A stretch of 64,000 bases of DNA from Macropodus opercularis (Eukaryota > Chordata > Actinopteri > Anabantiformes > Osphronemidae). This document shows, in pieces, positions 52,690-64,000 of the stretch. The notes beneath the pieces were generated by a model. The model had not been told where the DNA came from, searched no databases, and saw only the letters and a list, made by a program, of their open reading frames with translations. Each line of letters opens with the position of its first letter. Within the stretch, counting starts at the first letter, position 1. Position numbers and translations under genes: made by a program. Location: NCBI GenBank assembly GCA_030770545.1, contig CM061105.1, positions 14,374,501-14,438,500 of the forward strand. The letters run 5' to 3'.

Positions 52690-54600
52690 CGAGGCTAACA
52701 CTCAGTTCCATTTACCTTCTTAGTTCCCTCTAGTCATGGTTTATGTTAATTTCACTGTGGTGAGTCCGTTTGTGATTCGACACACAGCTCTATTAACAAA
52801 GGCAGATATGAAAGGCTTATGTGCACAAATGTTATTTTGCTACATCACTGACTGTCAGAAAGTACACTTGGAACTGAATATCTGGGCTGCTGTCACACTG
52901 GCTTTCACTCATAATGAATTACTGTGTGTTTCAAAGCTGTTTATTTAATACTTTTCTCCTCCAACTTGACAACAAACCGTTTTAATTACGAATGAGAATG
53001 TGATTATTCAACTTGAACCAGAACTAAACATCCTTTGTCTTACATAAAAGCCTTCGCCAGGCATCAACATTTAACAAGCTTGTGCTTTTACACAAGTAAC
53101 ATGAGACCTAATGAGGCTTTTATTGGCCCACATTTCTGTGAAGTTGCTGTGAATTTTCCACAGAAAGAGACGGACACATAAGCTGCAAAAGACATTTAAC
53201 CACTGGCCTGTTTCTGTGATGCATATTTGTTCTAAAATGTGTCAATTACAGTGATCATATAACCACGATGAGCCATCATCAGTCGATGTCAGACACAGTC
53301 CTTGGTAGAAAAGCAGCATTTAAGACCCGAGTTCCTGAAGGTATCGTTTCAGACAATAGGTGAGTTTCATTTTAGCAAGAAGAAGAATTAGGAGAATGAA
53401 CTATTTAAATTACATGGTCAGCTACATTTATAGAAATGTGGAATGTACATATTAAATTAACAAGGTCTACTACTAATGCACATTTAAAATCAGCTTTTGA
53501 CACTAACAGTCCTCAAATCAAGTCTGTTACATCACACCTTCCTGGATCCAGAAGCATTGGATCGATACAACTATAACTGACAAACTAAAGCTAAATTTAA
53601 ACACTGTCTCCGTTATTAACAAACACTGCTAATAACGCTCAGGCTAGAGGATGCACAGTCTACGTGGCATTTCCCAGCATCAGCATTCTGTGCCAGGAAG
53701 CAACAAAAGCCCAGTTGGCAGGCTGGCGCTGACGGATCCATCGTGCACAACAGCTGCAGTTTCCTTCAGGGACATGAAAATAATACTTGTTTTTGAAATG
53801 TGAACTCGTTTGAATTACGACTTGCTGCTGGATGAGTGAGCTAAATAATGTTCATGTAACCCAGACAGACATTACAGGCTGACACCAGGTTTTCAGACAA
53901 AGATGGTGCAACCGGTGCTTAGATGTGATGTTGCATCACTGAAGTGAACTGAGACACTTTCCTGTGTTCTGGACAGTTCAGCTTCACACGTCAGGGTACT
54001 GTACTGATGCAACACAGCACATATCTCAGAAATAGTTTTTATCCTTATCTGTCAATTTCAGCAGAGGCAACATTGTAAAAATGATTTAGAAGAAAACGCA
54101 AATGACTCATCTCTTCATTTTTTTGTAGAAGTACAAAACGTTATTGTTCTTTACATCTACTAATCTGTCACCGACTTGTTCTATGTGCTTTTTATATATC
54201 ATCAGGAAAGTAACGTGATTTCCAGGACCACATCTTGCGCCACTGTTTCCTCAGCTCTTTGATAGCTGCAGGCAGTGCTTTATAAATCTGCCCTCCTGTG
54301 ACAGAGGCCTCACACTGTGTAGGTATAACAGCTTGCAGTTTTCTAGGTTTGTTCCCATCGAGCTGTTTAAATGTCAAATCTGAAAATCAACTTAGTTGAA
54401 AATATCAACTTAGTCCCAAATTCCAAACTTGCGAGGAAGGAAAAACGGCCCTAAATGGCACCTTGTTGATGTTTCCTCACCGAGGGCTATGGCGCTGCTC
54501 GCCTCTGCTAATTACAGGACCCCTATTGGTCGGGCGGATGGCAGTGCAGGAGCCAATCGTGGAGGCCCTAACAGCACCTGGAGCGGTGTCACATGCCTTT
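52690..54600. other. Intergenic region before actinodin
   Basis: No exon supported. The sequence is AT-rich and includes a minus-strand 61-codon frame at 54192-54377 with no recognisable domain. Regulatory elements for the actinodin gene may lie here but none can be named. Confidence 0.4.
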
Positions 54601-54736
54601 TTGTTTTTAATGATCAAGGGAGCGCCTTAAAAATGTCTCCCTGGCCGTCCATCCCACACAGGGAAGCAGAGAGGTAGAGGCAGAGAGCTGGATCCAGGGG
54701 CGTTTACAGGAGGTCACAGCTTCAGCGCGTTTGCAG
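54601..54736 (+). promoter_or_regulatory. Candidate actinodin promoter and non-coding first exon
   Basis: A GC-richer patch contains CCTTAAAAATG (weak TATA-like) and ends at a good donor TTTGCAG|GTAAGGAC (54736/54737). The next acceptor, GTTTCAG at 55108-55114, lies three bases before the actinodin ATG. A non-coding first exon is also the layout I recall for zebrafish and1. Confidence 0.5.
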
Positions 54737-55117
54737 GTAAGGACTGAGGTGATGTTGTTTTTCAGCAACTGTCTGTGTTGTAATAAAGAAGAGTCACGTT
54801 TTTGCCTTTGATTGTTCAGTTCAGTCACTTTATTTATTATTCAAATGTTCAAGAACTAGTTTAATTTTTCCGCAGTAATCCATGAAAAGCTCTATTACAG
54901 CACTCACTCAATCCTCTCTGTGTTATCCAGCCAAATAAAAGCTGTGTTTTGTCTTCTCATGGATTTTCATATTTAACAGTGAGCTGAAAAACACTCTACG
55001 AACTAACAAGATGAGCACATCAATCCCAGAACAGTTCCTTTGTAGTGTTAGTGTTTCATGCCAGAAGTTTATTTTGCGAATACATAATCGCTGAATTGTG
55101 TTTCTGTGTTTCAGAAA

Positions 55118-58100
55118 ATGGCACGTGGTGAGCAGCCATCACCTTCTCTGATCCACACAGGTTTCCTGTTAGCCATTGTTTTATTACCAGGTGAGGGTTT
55201 TGTTATTTGTTATTAAGGGATTTGTCTGGTGTGTAAATATTGTTGTTTTCCTTTACATGTATGTGACATGTGGAGTTCTTCCTCCCGGTCAGTAATTTAT
55301 ATAGAAAACATTTTGGACGACCAGCTGTTGCAGATTTAACCTCAGTACTTCACTAGGTCCATGGTGAGAGATTTTACACAAACCATTACACAAACACTGA
55401 TGCATTTTTTAATGAATATGTATTTAATTACTGCCTTTCATTCAGTTTAATTTGTCACTCTATGTATGTGCATTTGCTATATATTTCTGGTATCGCTCTA
55501 TTTTAGATACAGTACCTTTATTCATATTGTTCTGCTGTAACATCTCTGGATTGTGCTGTCTCTGTGTAGGGAAAAGGTCGGAGTAGTTCTTTTGTTCGTT
55601 GTTATTTAGATGTGTTGACAGAGAAAAAGTTACATTAGGAGAATTGAATTTGAAGATTTCAGTCTTTCTAACATCCTTGTTGTGGCCCCAGGCACCGGGA
55701 CATTAATCTATGGCAGAGAATTAATAAAACCCGATTGCCCTTATCTCCTCAACAGTAAAGTGTCGATGGCCAGGCCGTCGTTAAGCTCTACACAATCTTT
55801 CCAGAGTCATAAAAAGACATTCATCTTTGCTCCTTTGGGAGGTTTTCCACATTAATAAATGAGAATCACTAGAGGTTTTGGCCACAGTCATTAGACTCTG
55901 CAGTTTTCTCATAGTCATAAACCCCTGGTGGAGATGTACACACACACGTCTCCTCCCTCCTCGTCCTGCGTTTACCGTGTAGGGGTACGTGGTTTGTGTG
56001 GGGCCCCACTCTTTGTAGTTTTACAGGTGAGTGCGAAGGAGGCCTGGGTTGATTTAAACACTCACTGAGTGTGTGTGGAGCTGGGTAGGGCTGGGTGGTG
56101 TTTAATCTGTAGGATGCTGCCTGTGCCGCGGCGCCAGATCCCCAGCACCTGCCGGGTTTCACCCAGGGGCTTATTAATAGGTCAGCGTTTTCCCTGATGT
56201 TCAGTGAAAGCTCAACATCTGGTTCTTGTCAGCCATCGTTGCTGCTGCTGTTTATGTGGCTGCTGTTTGCGTTTTACAGAGTTTCTGGGAGCTGTTCCAG
56301 TGGAGCTGCACAAAGAGGGGGAAGGTGAGGACCAGACACGGGGCATGTAGACACATCAGCTTGCAGGCGCCAGTCGCAAACATTAAAACGAAATATGCTG
56401 GAAATGTGCATCATCCACTAAAACTTTACTTATACTTTATATTCATCTAAGCTTCAGGTTTCCTGCTTTACTTTATAGCTGCTATGACACTAAACGTTTT
56501 AGGCTTCAGTGTAGTTGTGCTTTTTGAGCATCAACGTTGTGTTTTTGATTAGGGCGCTGCTGAGCTCAACAGCTAGTCGCCCCAGCTCTCTTCCACCTGT
56601 TTCCAGTTCTTGCTAAATTAAAGCGAGTGCTACAGTTCGTAAAGTTGTAAGAGTAGCATTAATATTCTCATCTGACTCCTAATTTAAATATATTTATAAG
56701 AATGTTCCCAAAATTGGAGGGTTAGGGTTAGGTTACCCATCAGGTAACCGCTTTAATATTTTCAGATCCTTCAGTCCCTCAGTTTTGTAAAATCTTAAGA
56801 TACAGTCATACACAGCTCAGTTACACCAGGAGTAAGACACCTGTCAATCAATCAATCTGACCCGTTCACCAGCATTAAACTACTCAGAGGTCAGATTAAT
56901 GTTCTGGCTGATCAGTCGATAGCAGTAATAAAGGCTCAATAAAGACTCAACCAGGAACAGCAAGACGCCTTGTCCCTGTCTGAATCGTGAAAATACTGCA
57001 GTCGGTGCACGTAATTTAGTCCAGTGTCTCTTTGGCTTCAGCGTCCGATGATGTTGAATCCACAGTTAACCTGAAGACACGTAACAGGAGGAACGTCCAG
57101 TTCCTGACTTTGCCCCAGTTCCAGCGTGTGCCAGATTTCTGGGGATGGTACAAGTACTTCATGGACAGCAACAACCAGGAGGGAGTGAGTGGATTTGTTT
57201 CACATTAATTATTCAGGTCCTTCCAGCGACTCTTATAAAACGCTTTCTTCTTCCAACAAATGAGGCAACAACACGCGTCACTAGTTTGTGCATAAGGAGA
57301 CACTTTGAAGTTTCTGATCAGAAAATGCTTAAGAAGATAGACTGAAAGTGTTTCTTAGTCCTTAGACTATTAATATGCAATTACCCTGTTAAAATGCTGA
57401 AAAAAGATTTTTCTGTGCACTTCCTGTTCAAGACGTTACGTACATCTCAGGCTGCTTATGAATGATTAGCTAGTTTTACTCTGTAAGTCACTTCATTTAG
57501 TTTCCCTGTAACCCTCTTGTTCAGATTGAGGATCTGGACCGTCTGTACATGGCCTATCTGCAGAACAAGCACAGGTCAGAGGAAAACCCCTCCTTCAACC
57601 ACTACCTCAAGTACCTCAGTGAAATTTACAAGAACTGTGCTAATTCTGATGACCCAGATTGCATCGCAGAGTCCACCAGCAAGCCAAAGGCTGCAGTGGT
57701 GATGCCGGCTCAGATCAAGTCTTCTCCTGTCGCGCTGTGCAACCCCTACGTTGACCCCTACTGCCTCTTCCCTCTCCTCCCCAAAGCTGCGGCCCCAGAG
57801 CCTGAGCGTGCTCCAGCCCCAGCCAGCGTACCAGCTCCTATTCTCACCCCCATTTTGCCTGCACCCCTTAAAAGTCAGACTGGTTTCTACTACTACGCCC
57901 CGGTCCTGGAACCCTTCCTGAGCTCCGAGCAGAGAGCTGAGCTGCTGAGGATCTGCAACCCTGAAGATGTGGAGTGCCTGCAGTATCACCTGAGGGCAGC
58001 GTACGGCTACCGCCCTGCCCCTGGCCCTGCTCCATCCTACGCTGCTCTCAAATGCGACCCCAAAGATCCTTACTGCATGCCCCTGATGGTCCAAAAGGCC

Positions 58101-59018
58101 CCTTCTGGCTTTTACCACCTGCTCTACCCACACTGTAACCCAGCATTTGATCCGCTGTGTGTGACTAACATCCCTGCTCCTGCCCCCCCCGCTGCCGCAG
58201 AGGCGCCCAAGGAGCAACACTGCAACCCCCTCTTTGACGCTGGCTGCAACCCCCTGACAGCCACCAAGCTGACCAGCCTCACCAAGCCTGTCCTGGAGTA
58301 CGCCCCCAGGGATGAACCTGCAGCTCCTGCCCCTCTGTCCTGCGACCCTCGCTCCGACCCGTACTGCATTCTGGCAGCCGCCGCTGCCCTGAAGAGACCA
58401 CCTCCACCGATCCCCGAGCACCAGGTCTGAATCTGAAGTCGTGCTTCCAGGAATAAAAAGTTCAGTGTTATGACTAGTCAAGTGTAACCCTTATGTCTTC
58501 CTTTTTTTGTTTTGTTAGATAATATAGTGAAGTGAAATGGGTGTTGGGTGATGCTTTCACTTGCTGTCTTCAATCTGCTTTGCATCTGTTTAAACCAAAA
58601 CACAAATCAATCAATCAACCAGGTTCGCTACAAGCTCGGCGTCCGTGGCAAGACCAAGGAGGGCTACGACTGCTATGTGCACTATGACAAAGGCTGCACC
58701 CCAGTGAAGCCTGAGTCCGAGGCGAAGGCTGACATCAAGGCTCCAGCCAAGTCCGTCTGCCATCCATTCGACCCAAAATGTGTCAAGTTTTCCTCACGGC
58801 CCAGCGCTGAGGCATCCAAGTCTGTAAATGGTGGCATCATCCTGCCTGATCCTGACTGTGACCCAGAGTACGACTACAATTGCCGCCTACGTCGCGCTGA
58901 GCCTGCTGGTGCCGAGAAACAAGCTGCTGATGAGCCTGCCAAGGAGAACGCCGCCCCCCAGTCTGCAGCCCCGCGCTTTGAAGACTTCCTCAGGGGCGTC
59001 ATGAGCAAGTACCAGTAG
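55118..59018 (+). CDS. and1: Actinodin, structural protein of fin actinotrichia
   Basis: Five coding exons, 55118-55190, 56280-56324 (45 nt), 57042-57184, 57525-58424 and 58623-59018, join to 518 aa. Residues 1-31 are a signal peptide (hydrophobic TGFLLAIVLLPEFLGAV) split by the tiny second exon. RNRR at 53-56 is a furin-type cleavage site. Residues about 61-125 form a compact domain with PDFWGWYKYF and IEDLDRLYMAYL. The rest is Pro/Ala-rich with about nine Cys-pair units of the form C-[ND]-P-x(2,3)-D-P-x-C, such as CNPYVDPYC, CDPKDPYC, CNPAFDPLC, CDPRSDPYC and CHPFDPKC. These repeats define actinodins, secreted proteins that with collagen build the actinotrichia of the fin fold, and which are reported lost in tetrapods. 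The paralogue number (and1-and4) is a guess. Neighbour cops9 is upstream on the same strand. Confidence 0.9.
58452..58457 (+). terminator. Intronic poly(A) signal in the last actinodin intron
   Basis: AATAAA lies 28 bp past the exon-4 donor (CACCAG|GTCTGA). If the intron is retained the frame stops after one extra codon (V, stop at 58428-58430), so a shorter protein of about 387 aa lacking the last 132 residues could be made. The donor GTCTGA is weak, which would favour this. Confidence 0.45.
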
Positions 59019-59341
59019 ATTTCAGACTTACATCCAGCAGAATCCACACCTGATAGATGGACTTTTTGAACCACAAGGTACATCAGAAAGGTTGTAGCTT
59101 TTCAATATCGAACCTGGCTTAGTGAGGGGCCAAGCAACATTAAATGAAATGTGGATTAAATGCTTTGTCTGTAGAAAGAAGCAGTATGTATAGACGCGTG
59201 GTAGAGTAGGGTTAGATGGAATTTATGTCTGTGGGCACGAATTAATGTAAATCTTTTTTATTCTGTATTTAATGTTGTTTTCCACAATCTGCTGTTACGC
59301 TAAATCATAACATTCTCTGTTTAGTGTTTTGCGAAGTTCTA

Positions 59342-59347
59342 AATAAA
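59342..59347 (+). terminator. Actinodin poly(A) signal
   Basis: AATAAA about 325 bp after the stop codon, followed by a T-rich stretch (CTCCTTTGCTTTCC). Confidence 0.65.
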
Positions 59348-59369
59348 ACGGGCTGAAAAACTCCTTTGC

Positions 59370-61220
59370 TTTCCTTCTGGAGGATAAACCATCCACACAC
59401 TGAGGTGCTGTTAGCAGCACATCAGTCTCCTGCAGCTCGTACGTCGTGCTTACTGAACGAATCTGCTCCTCCAAGCTGAAAGGTAATATTTTAAAGATGA
59501 ACTGCAGCCGTGGGCTACGACAGTCGGACTAGAGCCTGCTTTTTAATAGCCAACTTTTTAGCAGCTCCGGTGCACAGCAGTCGCCTGAAGGAGACGAGCG
59601 CCGCTGCTGCTACTGACAGTTTTAGAGGCAGATAACACACAGTCGAGCCCAGTAATGACTACCTAACACAACACGCACCATGAGAACACCTCACGGAAGT
59701 ATGCTCCTAATTGTAGCTGTTGGCCTGTAAAGTTTGGACTTGTGCTGAGCTCTCCTGCTGGACTGACGCAGCTCAAAGTCACAGCTGTCCACCGCCTTCA
59801 TGCCATTTTACTCCCATCATCTGCTGTAATTTAGTCATAATGTGGTAAAAAGTGAAGCACAGGAGGCCCAAGAGTGCAGCTGCTTGTCCAACTATTCATT
59901 GTCTTATCATGTTATGTACATTTTTAGTTGCCTCTACACAAGCAGACATGTCTCAGATGACTTGCTGTGAGGATTCAGTTGCATAGGAACATATCTATTG
60001 TGTGTTGTTAAGTAAAATCAGCTTATTGCTCCCGCTGTGCTCCTGTACTGCCTGTACTTCACCATGACAAATATTTTTAGGAACGGATAAAAATAAGCTT
60101 CCTGACAGGCCGACAGTGTTGAGTGACGGCCTCTGAGCTGTTCAGCGAAGTTTTCAGCGACACGTGTCCCAGTTTTCACTAATGTGTTTTACTTTCTTAC
60201 TTTCTTTCACAGCATGTTCTCTAGACTGTAGAAAATTGGAATATTAACTGAGCAAATATGACTTTCTCACAGAAATATCTGGTATTCAGTTTAAATTTAT
60301 TTCTTCCTGTGCTTCAGTCATATTGAACAACAATCATTGACATGCACACTTTTCTTTTAAAAGGAAGCCTGCTCACGTTTTTAGCTTCGCTCTGCCCTCA
60401 CAACTTCAGACACTGATTTTTGGTTGAGGCTTTATGGTTACGTGTAGCTTCCAGCAGGTGGGGCTGAAAAATTGTGAGGCTGTCAGTGATTCAGGTAATG
60501 CTGGTCGACCATCTGCATTTACCTGCTGTCACATCCGTCCGACTGAATGAATCTGTCTCTATAACGCTCTGTCATTGCTGTTTTAATCAAAGTCAGAGCA
60601 GACATTTGATAGATGGGTTGATACGAAGAAAAAAAATCAAACATGTAACAACATTCACAGTCGGGTAAAGATCTCACTCTTAATTAAGCAATCTGTTCAG
60701 TTTGTTTTAGTCTGACGGCCACATCTCGATCCAAATTGCACTGAACAATTTATCAGAGATGAAAGTTTGATATCTTTGGGTGGGATATGTAAAAGCGGCG
60801 TCGTTCGAAATTGAATTTCATCAAAGGTCGTCTCGGTGGAGCAGAGATCAAACAGTGTGGGGAGGGGCAAAAGAAAATGTTTGGAATCAATTTCACGCCT
60901 CTGTGAAGAATAATTGCTGTGGATTTTAAACATTATGATATTAAGATAAGCGTCTTTCAGCCTGTCACAGCGGAACGCATTTAGTCTAATGGTTTATCAC
61001 GGCTGCCTGTTTTGGGTTAATTACTAAATAACAGATAAATTCATCTGCCATGAAAAATATTCCCTCCTGCTCCTGTTTGTGATTTTGAATCAGATATCCA
61101 GATAAACAGAACAGTAGATGGAAAGATACTGTGGCCAAATGCACAGACAACCACTAAGCACATAAACCCATACATTCAAACATTGTGGGTTAATTAGTAC
61201 AGATTAAACGTAGGCTCTCA
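59370..61220. other. Intergenic region downstream of actinodin
   Basis: No coding exon or known repeat was recognised. AT-rich stretches alternate with short GC-richer ones. Open frames at 60474-60668 and 60697-60933 have no recognisable domain. Confidence 0.4.
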
Positions 61221-61308
61221 TAATCAGAACTGATGCACTGCAATAAAATAAATATTTATTTCCTCCAGAAGAGCAAGTTCCTGTAGGTAGTTATTCCTCA
61301 TCACAGCA

Positions 61309-61617
61309 CTAAGCCGCTTCACGGCAGCAGTGAGGTGCTCCTTCCAGCAAAGAACGTGGGCAGTTGATTGAGGCCCCAGCGATAATGGGGGGCACCACAG
61401 GGGTCCCACCTGGCAAATTATAAGACTTAAAGGATGTGCTTCTGATTATCGTGGTGCCAGGTATCAAAGGAAGCCTTCGGAGGTTTTGTGGAATCCGTGT
61501 CTCAATGGACTCCACGTCTGAGCTGGAGATGAATGCGTTTTTCTGTGGCGCCAGCTCGTTGAAGTTGGTGGCCTTTACAGTCGAATAAAAGCTCTTCTCT
61601 CTCCACCAACAGGCCAA
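61309..61617 (-). other. Unidentified 102-codon minus-strand ORF
   Basis: The open frame is GC-richer than its surroundings and not low complexity. It contains NELAPQKNAFISSSDVESIE and RRLPLIPGTTIIRSTSFKSY. A donor-like CCAG|GTGGGA lies inside (about 61406-61412), so a real exon could end there. It may be a single exon of an unknown gene, a fragment of an old element, or a chance ORF. I recognise no family. Confidence 0.3.
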
Positions 61618-62785
61618 AGTAGCAATATGAACAATGGGATTTCATTTTCTTTGGCTTATCCCAGGTATTGCTTTTTATATGAGCGAGGCAATAAAGTGAA
61701 AAGGTACACTATACAGCCATAAACTGACAGGGGTTGTATAGCAATCTGTAGGGACCCCTGCACTTGTGCTACAGATGATAATAATGTTTTGTGGACCGCT
61801 CTCTGCTCTCCGCATTATTTTTCTATTTCAGAGAGATGATGGAAAATGCAAATGATTAGCAGAGTGGGAGACAAAAAAGTTGTGAGGGAAAGTAAGTGTG
61901 ACAGGCAGAGATAGTGAGTCATTCGAAAGGTCAGCACTGTATAAGCCGTAACTTTTTGCATATGGCGTTTCTTGCTGAAGTAGAGGTTACTTACGAGTAA
62001 TTGAATTAGCTAAAATTCTCCAAATGTTGTATAAATCACATAATTGTAAATTTATATTGTGCACCTAGGTCTTTTAACACGTGTATATATACATTTTCTG
62101 AAGCTGGTTATGTTTTTAATTTACAATTTTATGTGTAATTGTTTTTCTTGGCCCTGTGCTGTTATCGATCAAGGTGAGGACATCCGATAGAGCTGTGCCT
62201 CTTTTTTCACCTTGTTGTCAACATTCATTGTATTTCATGTCAGCGGTAGGTCACAGCAGGACCACAAACACACCACGAAACCCCACAGAGACTCTCAGAT
62301 GTCAAACAGAGCATCTTCTGTTACCAAAATCTATTCTGCTGCATAAACATTGCCCTTTAAAAAAAAAACACCTCCTATATTTTAACACAGAAAAAAACAA
62401 GCCTGACGTTTTGTAGGAGGGGAACAAGACATTTTAGAAGGTTTATTGTACAGAGACAAACAAGCCTGTTTAAATTTTCATAGGAGTTACTTTTGTTTGA
62501 TCAGACAGATTAAGGTATTATGCAGCTACAGCCTCAGTTTGCAATGTTTCAAGGCACCAGAGACTGAGCTTCTTGCAGCTACTGTAGCACACTTGACAGA
62601 ATTTTTAGTGACTGCAGTCTGAATCAAAACGTCTGAGCCTACAGAGAATCATGACATGTGCGCCGGGGTGACCTCTGCTCCACTGGCTCCTGAAACTTAA
62701 GCTTCTGCTTTTCTGCAAGAAATATTTGTGTTTCAGATTCTACTTCAGCTCTAAGCATAACAAAAAAGAAAGAAAATCAAGTGAC

Positions 62786-62930
62786 TGTGGCTCGGTGGAC
62801 TGGATTGTTTACTAATCACACGGTCAGCAGTTTGATCCCTGGGTCGTAAACTTCACACTGAAGTTTCCTTGGGCATCGCATCGCAAGTAATTTGCCCCAA
62901 TATCTTCTATGGCAGCTATGGCCCCACATG
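62786..62930 (+). mobile_element. Degenerate tRNA-like SINE fragment
   Basis: TGTGGCTCGGTGGACTGG resembles a Pol III A box, and CAGTTTGATCCCTGG a B box, 30-40 bp apart. It is followed by GAAGTTTCCTTGGGCA, a block that is common in a teleost interspersed repeat (usually read as AGTGTCCTTGGGCAAGACAC). Substitutions and gaps show it is old. Not a working tRNA gene. Confidence 0.55.
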
Positions 62931-63129
62931 CCCCCACATAATTCTCTTTTAATTTGAAGGTGAATTTATTTTGAAAAGGTACACATTCAGAAATGCTAAT
63001 GCTAACTAGCCACCATGTGTGAAATGAGGCTAGTTTAGTCATATAATTGATAATATCGTTTGATTAAAACTAATACAGACAAATAAAAAAATATCCAGAT
63101 AATTTCCAACACAAAATTGTAGGAATTTG

Positions 63130-63240
63130 CATTTGAACTCTGGGATCGATTAGTTGTGCCTGAGGAAAAGGGAGCTGTCACCATGGCAACAAAGTGACTC
63201 CCGAGTGCAGTGGAGTTTTTTTCAGGTAAGGAAAACGTTC
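63130..63240 (+). promoter_or_regulatory. RFX X-box promoter-like segment (copy B)
   Basis: GTCACCATGGCAAC at 63177-63190 is a perfect match to the RFX consensus. TTTTTTCAG|GTAAGGAAAACG 35 bp later (donor GT at 63226) resembles a first-exon end. Upstream flank and donor region align with copy A at 29085-29215. A ciliary gene starting here and continuing past the right edge would explain it. Confidence 0.5.
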
Positions 63241-64000
63241 TTAGATTATTAGTTAGTGGCAAATAATGCAATGAAACATGTGCTGAGTCCGTTCTGATGT
63301 GTTTGTAACGGTTTTTAGTGTCAGTGTTGATGAAATAGCCTATGATACAGATAGTTAGTTACTACGTGGGCAGACATTGGTTTTCTTATGCAATAGGCAG
63401 TTAAAGACATTTTAATAGTTCATACATAATTAAATAACCCTGTTTAGAGTGTTTATAAGTAAGACAGATGTCGATAAATACTATGTTGAAGAGGACCATC
63501 AATTGTTCCCTTTTCCAGCTTAAAAGCTAGCAGGATAATACACTAAAGGTTTGAGTACAGCTTATTCAAGATCTATTTTCATCACCATTACACGTATCAC
63601 AGCTGTAAACTAAGGCAGGATTATGTGCCTGGATGGTATGTTAATATAAGATGACTTCTCTCTTTTTGATTGCCCGGCTCTTCTTCCTTTAAAGGTCAAC
63701 TTTAACAATAGTTTGTAGCTCAACAGCCCAAGTTGCAGCTGTGGACCTGTGGTTCAAAAGGGTTTGTCTACAAATCCTGACCTACTAGAAGACAAAAACG
63801 GACACGAGGACATCGTTTTTCTGATAATCCTGCTTTTAGCCATCAAGGCCAAGGTTATATGTCTTACAGCTTTTTATATATAAGTTATTCCTCAATATAA
63901 GCAACTCTGAGCGGCCACGAGATGTGGTCTGATTCAGAATCAAATAGGTCAGACCTTTTAAAGCCCACAAGGTATTTAGCTTTGTAGCTCTGTCGTTGAT
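63241..64000 (+). other. Right-end sequence, possible first intron
   Basis: AT-rich. A possible acceptor (CTTCCTTTAAAG, 63694) is followed by a frame containing NPDLLEDKNGHEDIVFLIIL (about 63775-63834) that closes at 63884, but it lacks a start and I do not recognise it. No firm exon. Confidence 0.3.

Noticed and set aside
56716..56736. GGGTTAGGGTTAGG telomere-like motif
   Set aside because: Only about two units; too short to be an interstitial telomere or fusion mark.
57576..58481. 301-codon ORF on the minus strand
   Set aside because: Antisense to actinodin exon 4. The GC-rich repetitive codons of that exon keep the reverse frame open; the sense frame has signal peptide, splice sites and family repeats.
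62786..62860. tRNA gene
   Set aside because: A and B boxes are recognisable, but the cloverleaf arms do not pair and the following block matches a dispersed fish repeat.

Overview
The window looks like nuclear DNA from a bony fish, most likely a teleost. Genes are split by GT-AG introns with phases that join cleanly, 3' ends carry AATAAA-type signals, and microsatellites are frequent. A fin-specific actinodin gene and two tandem apolipoprotein D genes point the same way. There are no operons or prokaryotic features. All gene models below were built by hand from splice sites and reading-frame continuity. Each complete model closes to a whole number of codons.

Layout, left to right. (1) 1-11.3 kb, plus strand: exons 2-7 and a long 3' UTR of a SKI/SnoN-family transcriptional co-repressor (skil favoured); its first large exon lies off the left edge. 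(2) 11.7-12.65 kb, minus: intronless GPR160-type orphan receptor. (3) 14.7-21.6 kb, plus: NAD kinase, 11 coding exons. (4) 22.2-28.7 kb, minus: sec62, 8 exons, with a 2-kb 3' UTR. (5) 29.8-32.2 kb, minus: samd7 (SAM-domain, photoreceptor Polycomb factor), with 5' sequence probably reaching about 36 kb. That interval holds a piggyBac-type MITE and a perfect 14-bp hairpin. (6) 38.3-42.6 kb, plus: two tandem apod lipocalins. (7) 43.5-48.2 kb, plus: an intact nine-exon gene derived from a MULE transposase. It has a SWIM zinc finger, a Ulp1-like domain that has lost its cysteine, and a PHD finger. (8) 48.7-51.1 kb, plus: cops9, 57 aa. (9) 54.7-59.3 kb, plus: an actinodin gene, structural protein of fin-fold actinotrichia. 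(10) 59.4-64 kb: mostly non-coding, with one unexplained minus-strand ORF, a SINE-like relic and an RFX X-box promoter-like segment.

skil, gpr160, sec62 and samd7 correspond to human 3q26.2. nadk sits in human 1p36, the paralogous block with SKI and SAMD11, so the locus keeps both sides of an old genome duplication. cops9 followed by actinodin matches human COPS9-OTOS at 2q37.

Three observations stand out. First, the N-terminal domain of the actinodin resembles otospiralin, with the same 14-residue spacing between a DFW and an IED motif, and the gene sits beside cops9 just as OTOS sits beside COPS9. OTOS may therefore be the tetrapod remnant of an actinodin-type gene. Second, the transposase-derived gene is preceded by a degenerate copy of the cops9 promoter and first exon, with two exact anchors 187 bp apart in both copies, which suggests promoter capture. 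Third, a perfect RFX X-box with the same flanks and a splice donor occurs twice, at 29.1 and 63.2 kb.
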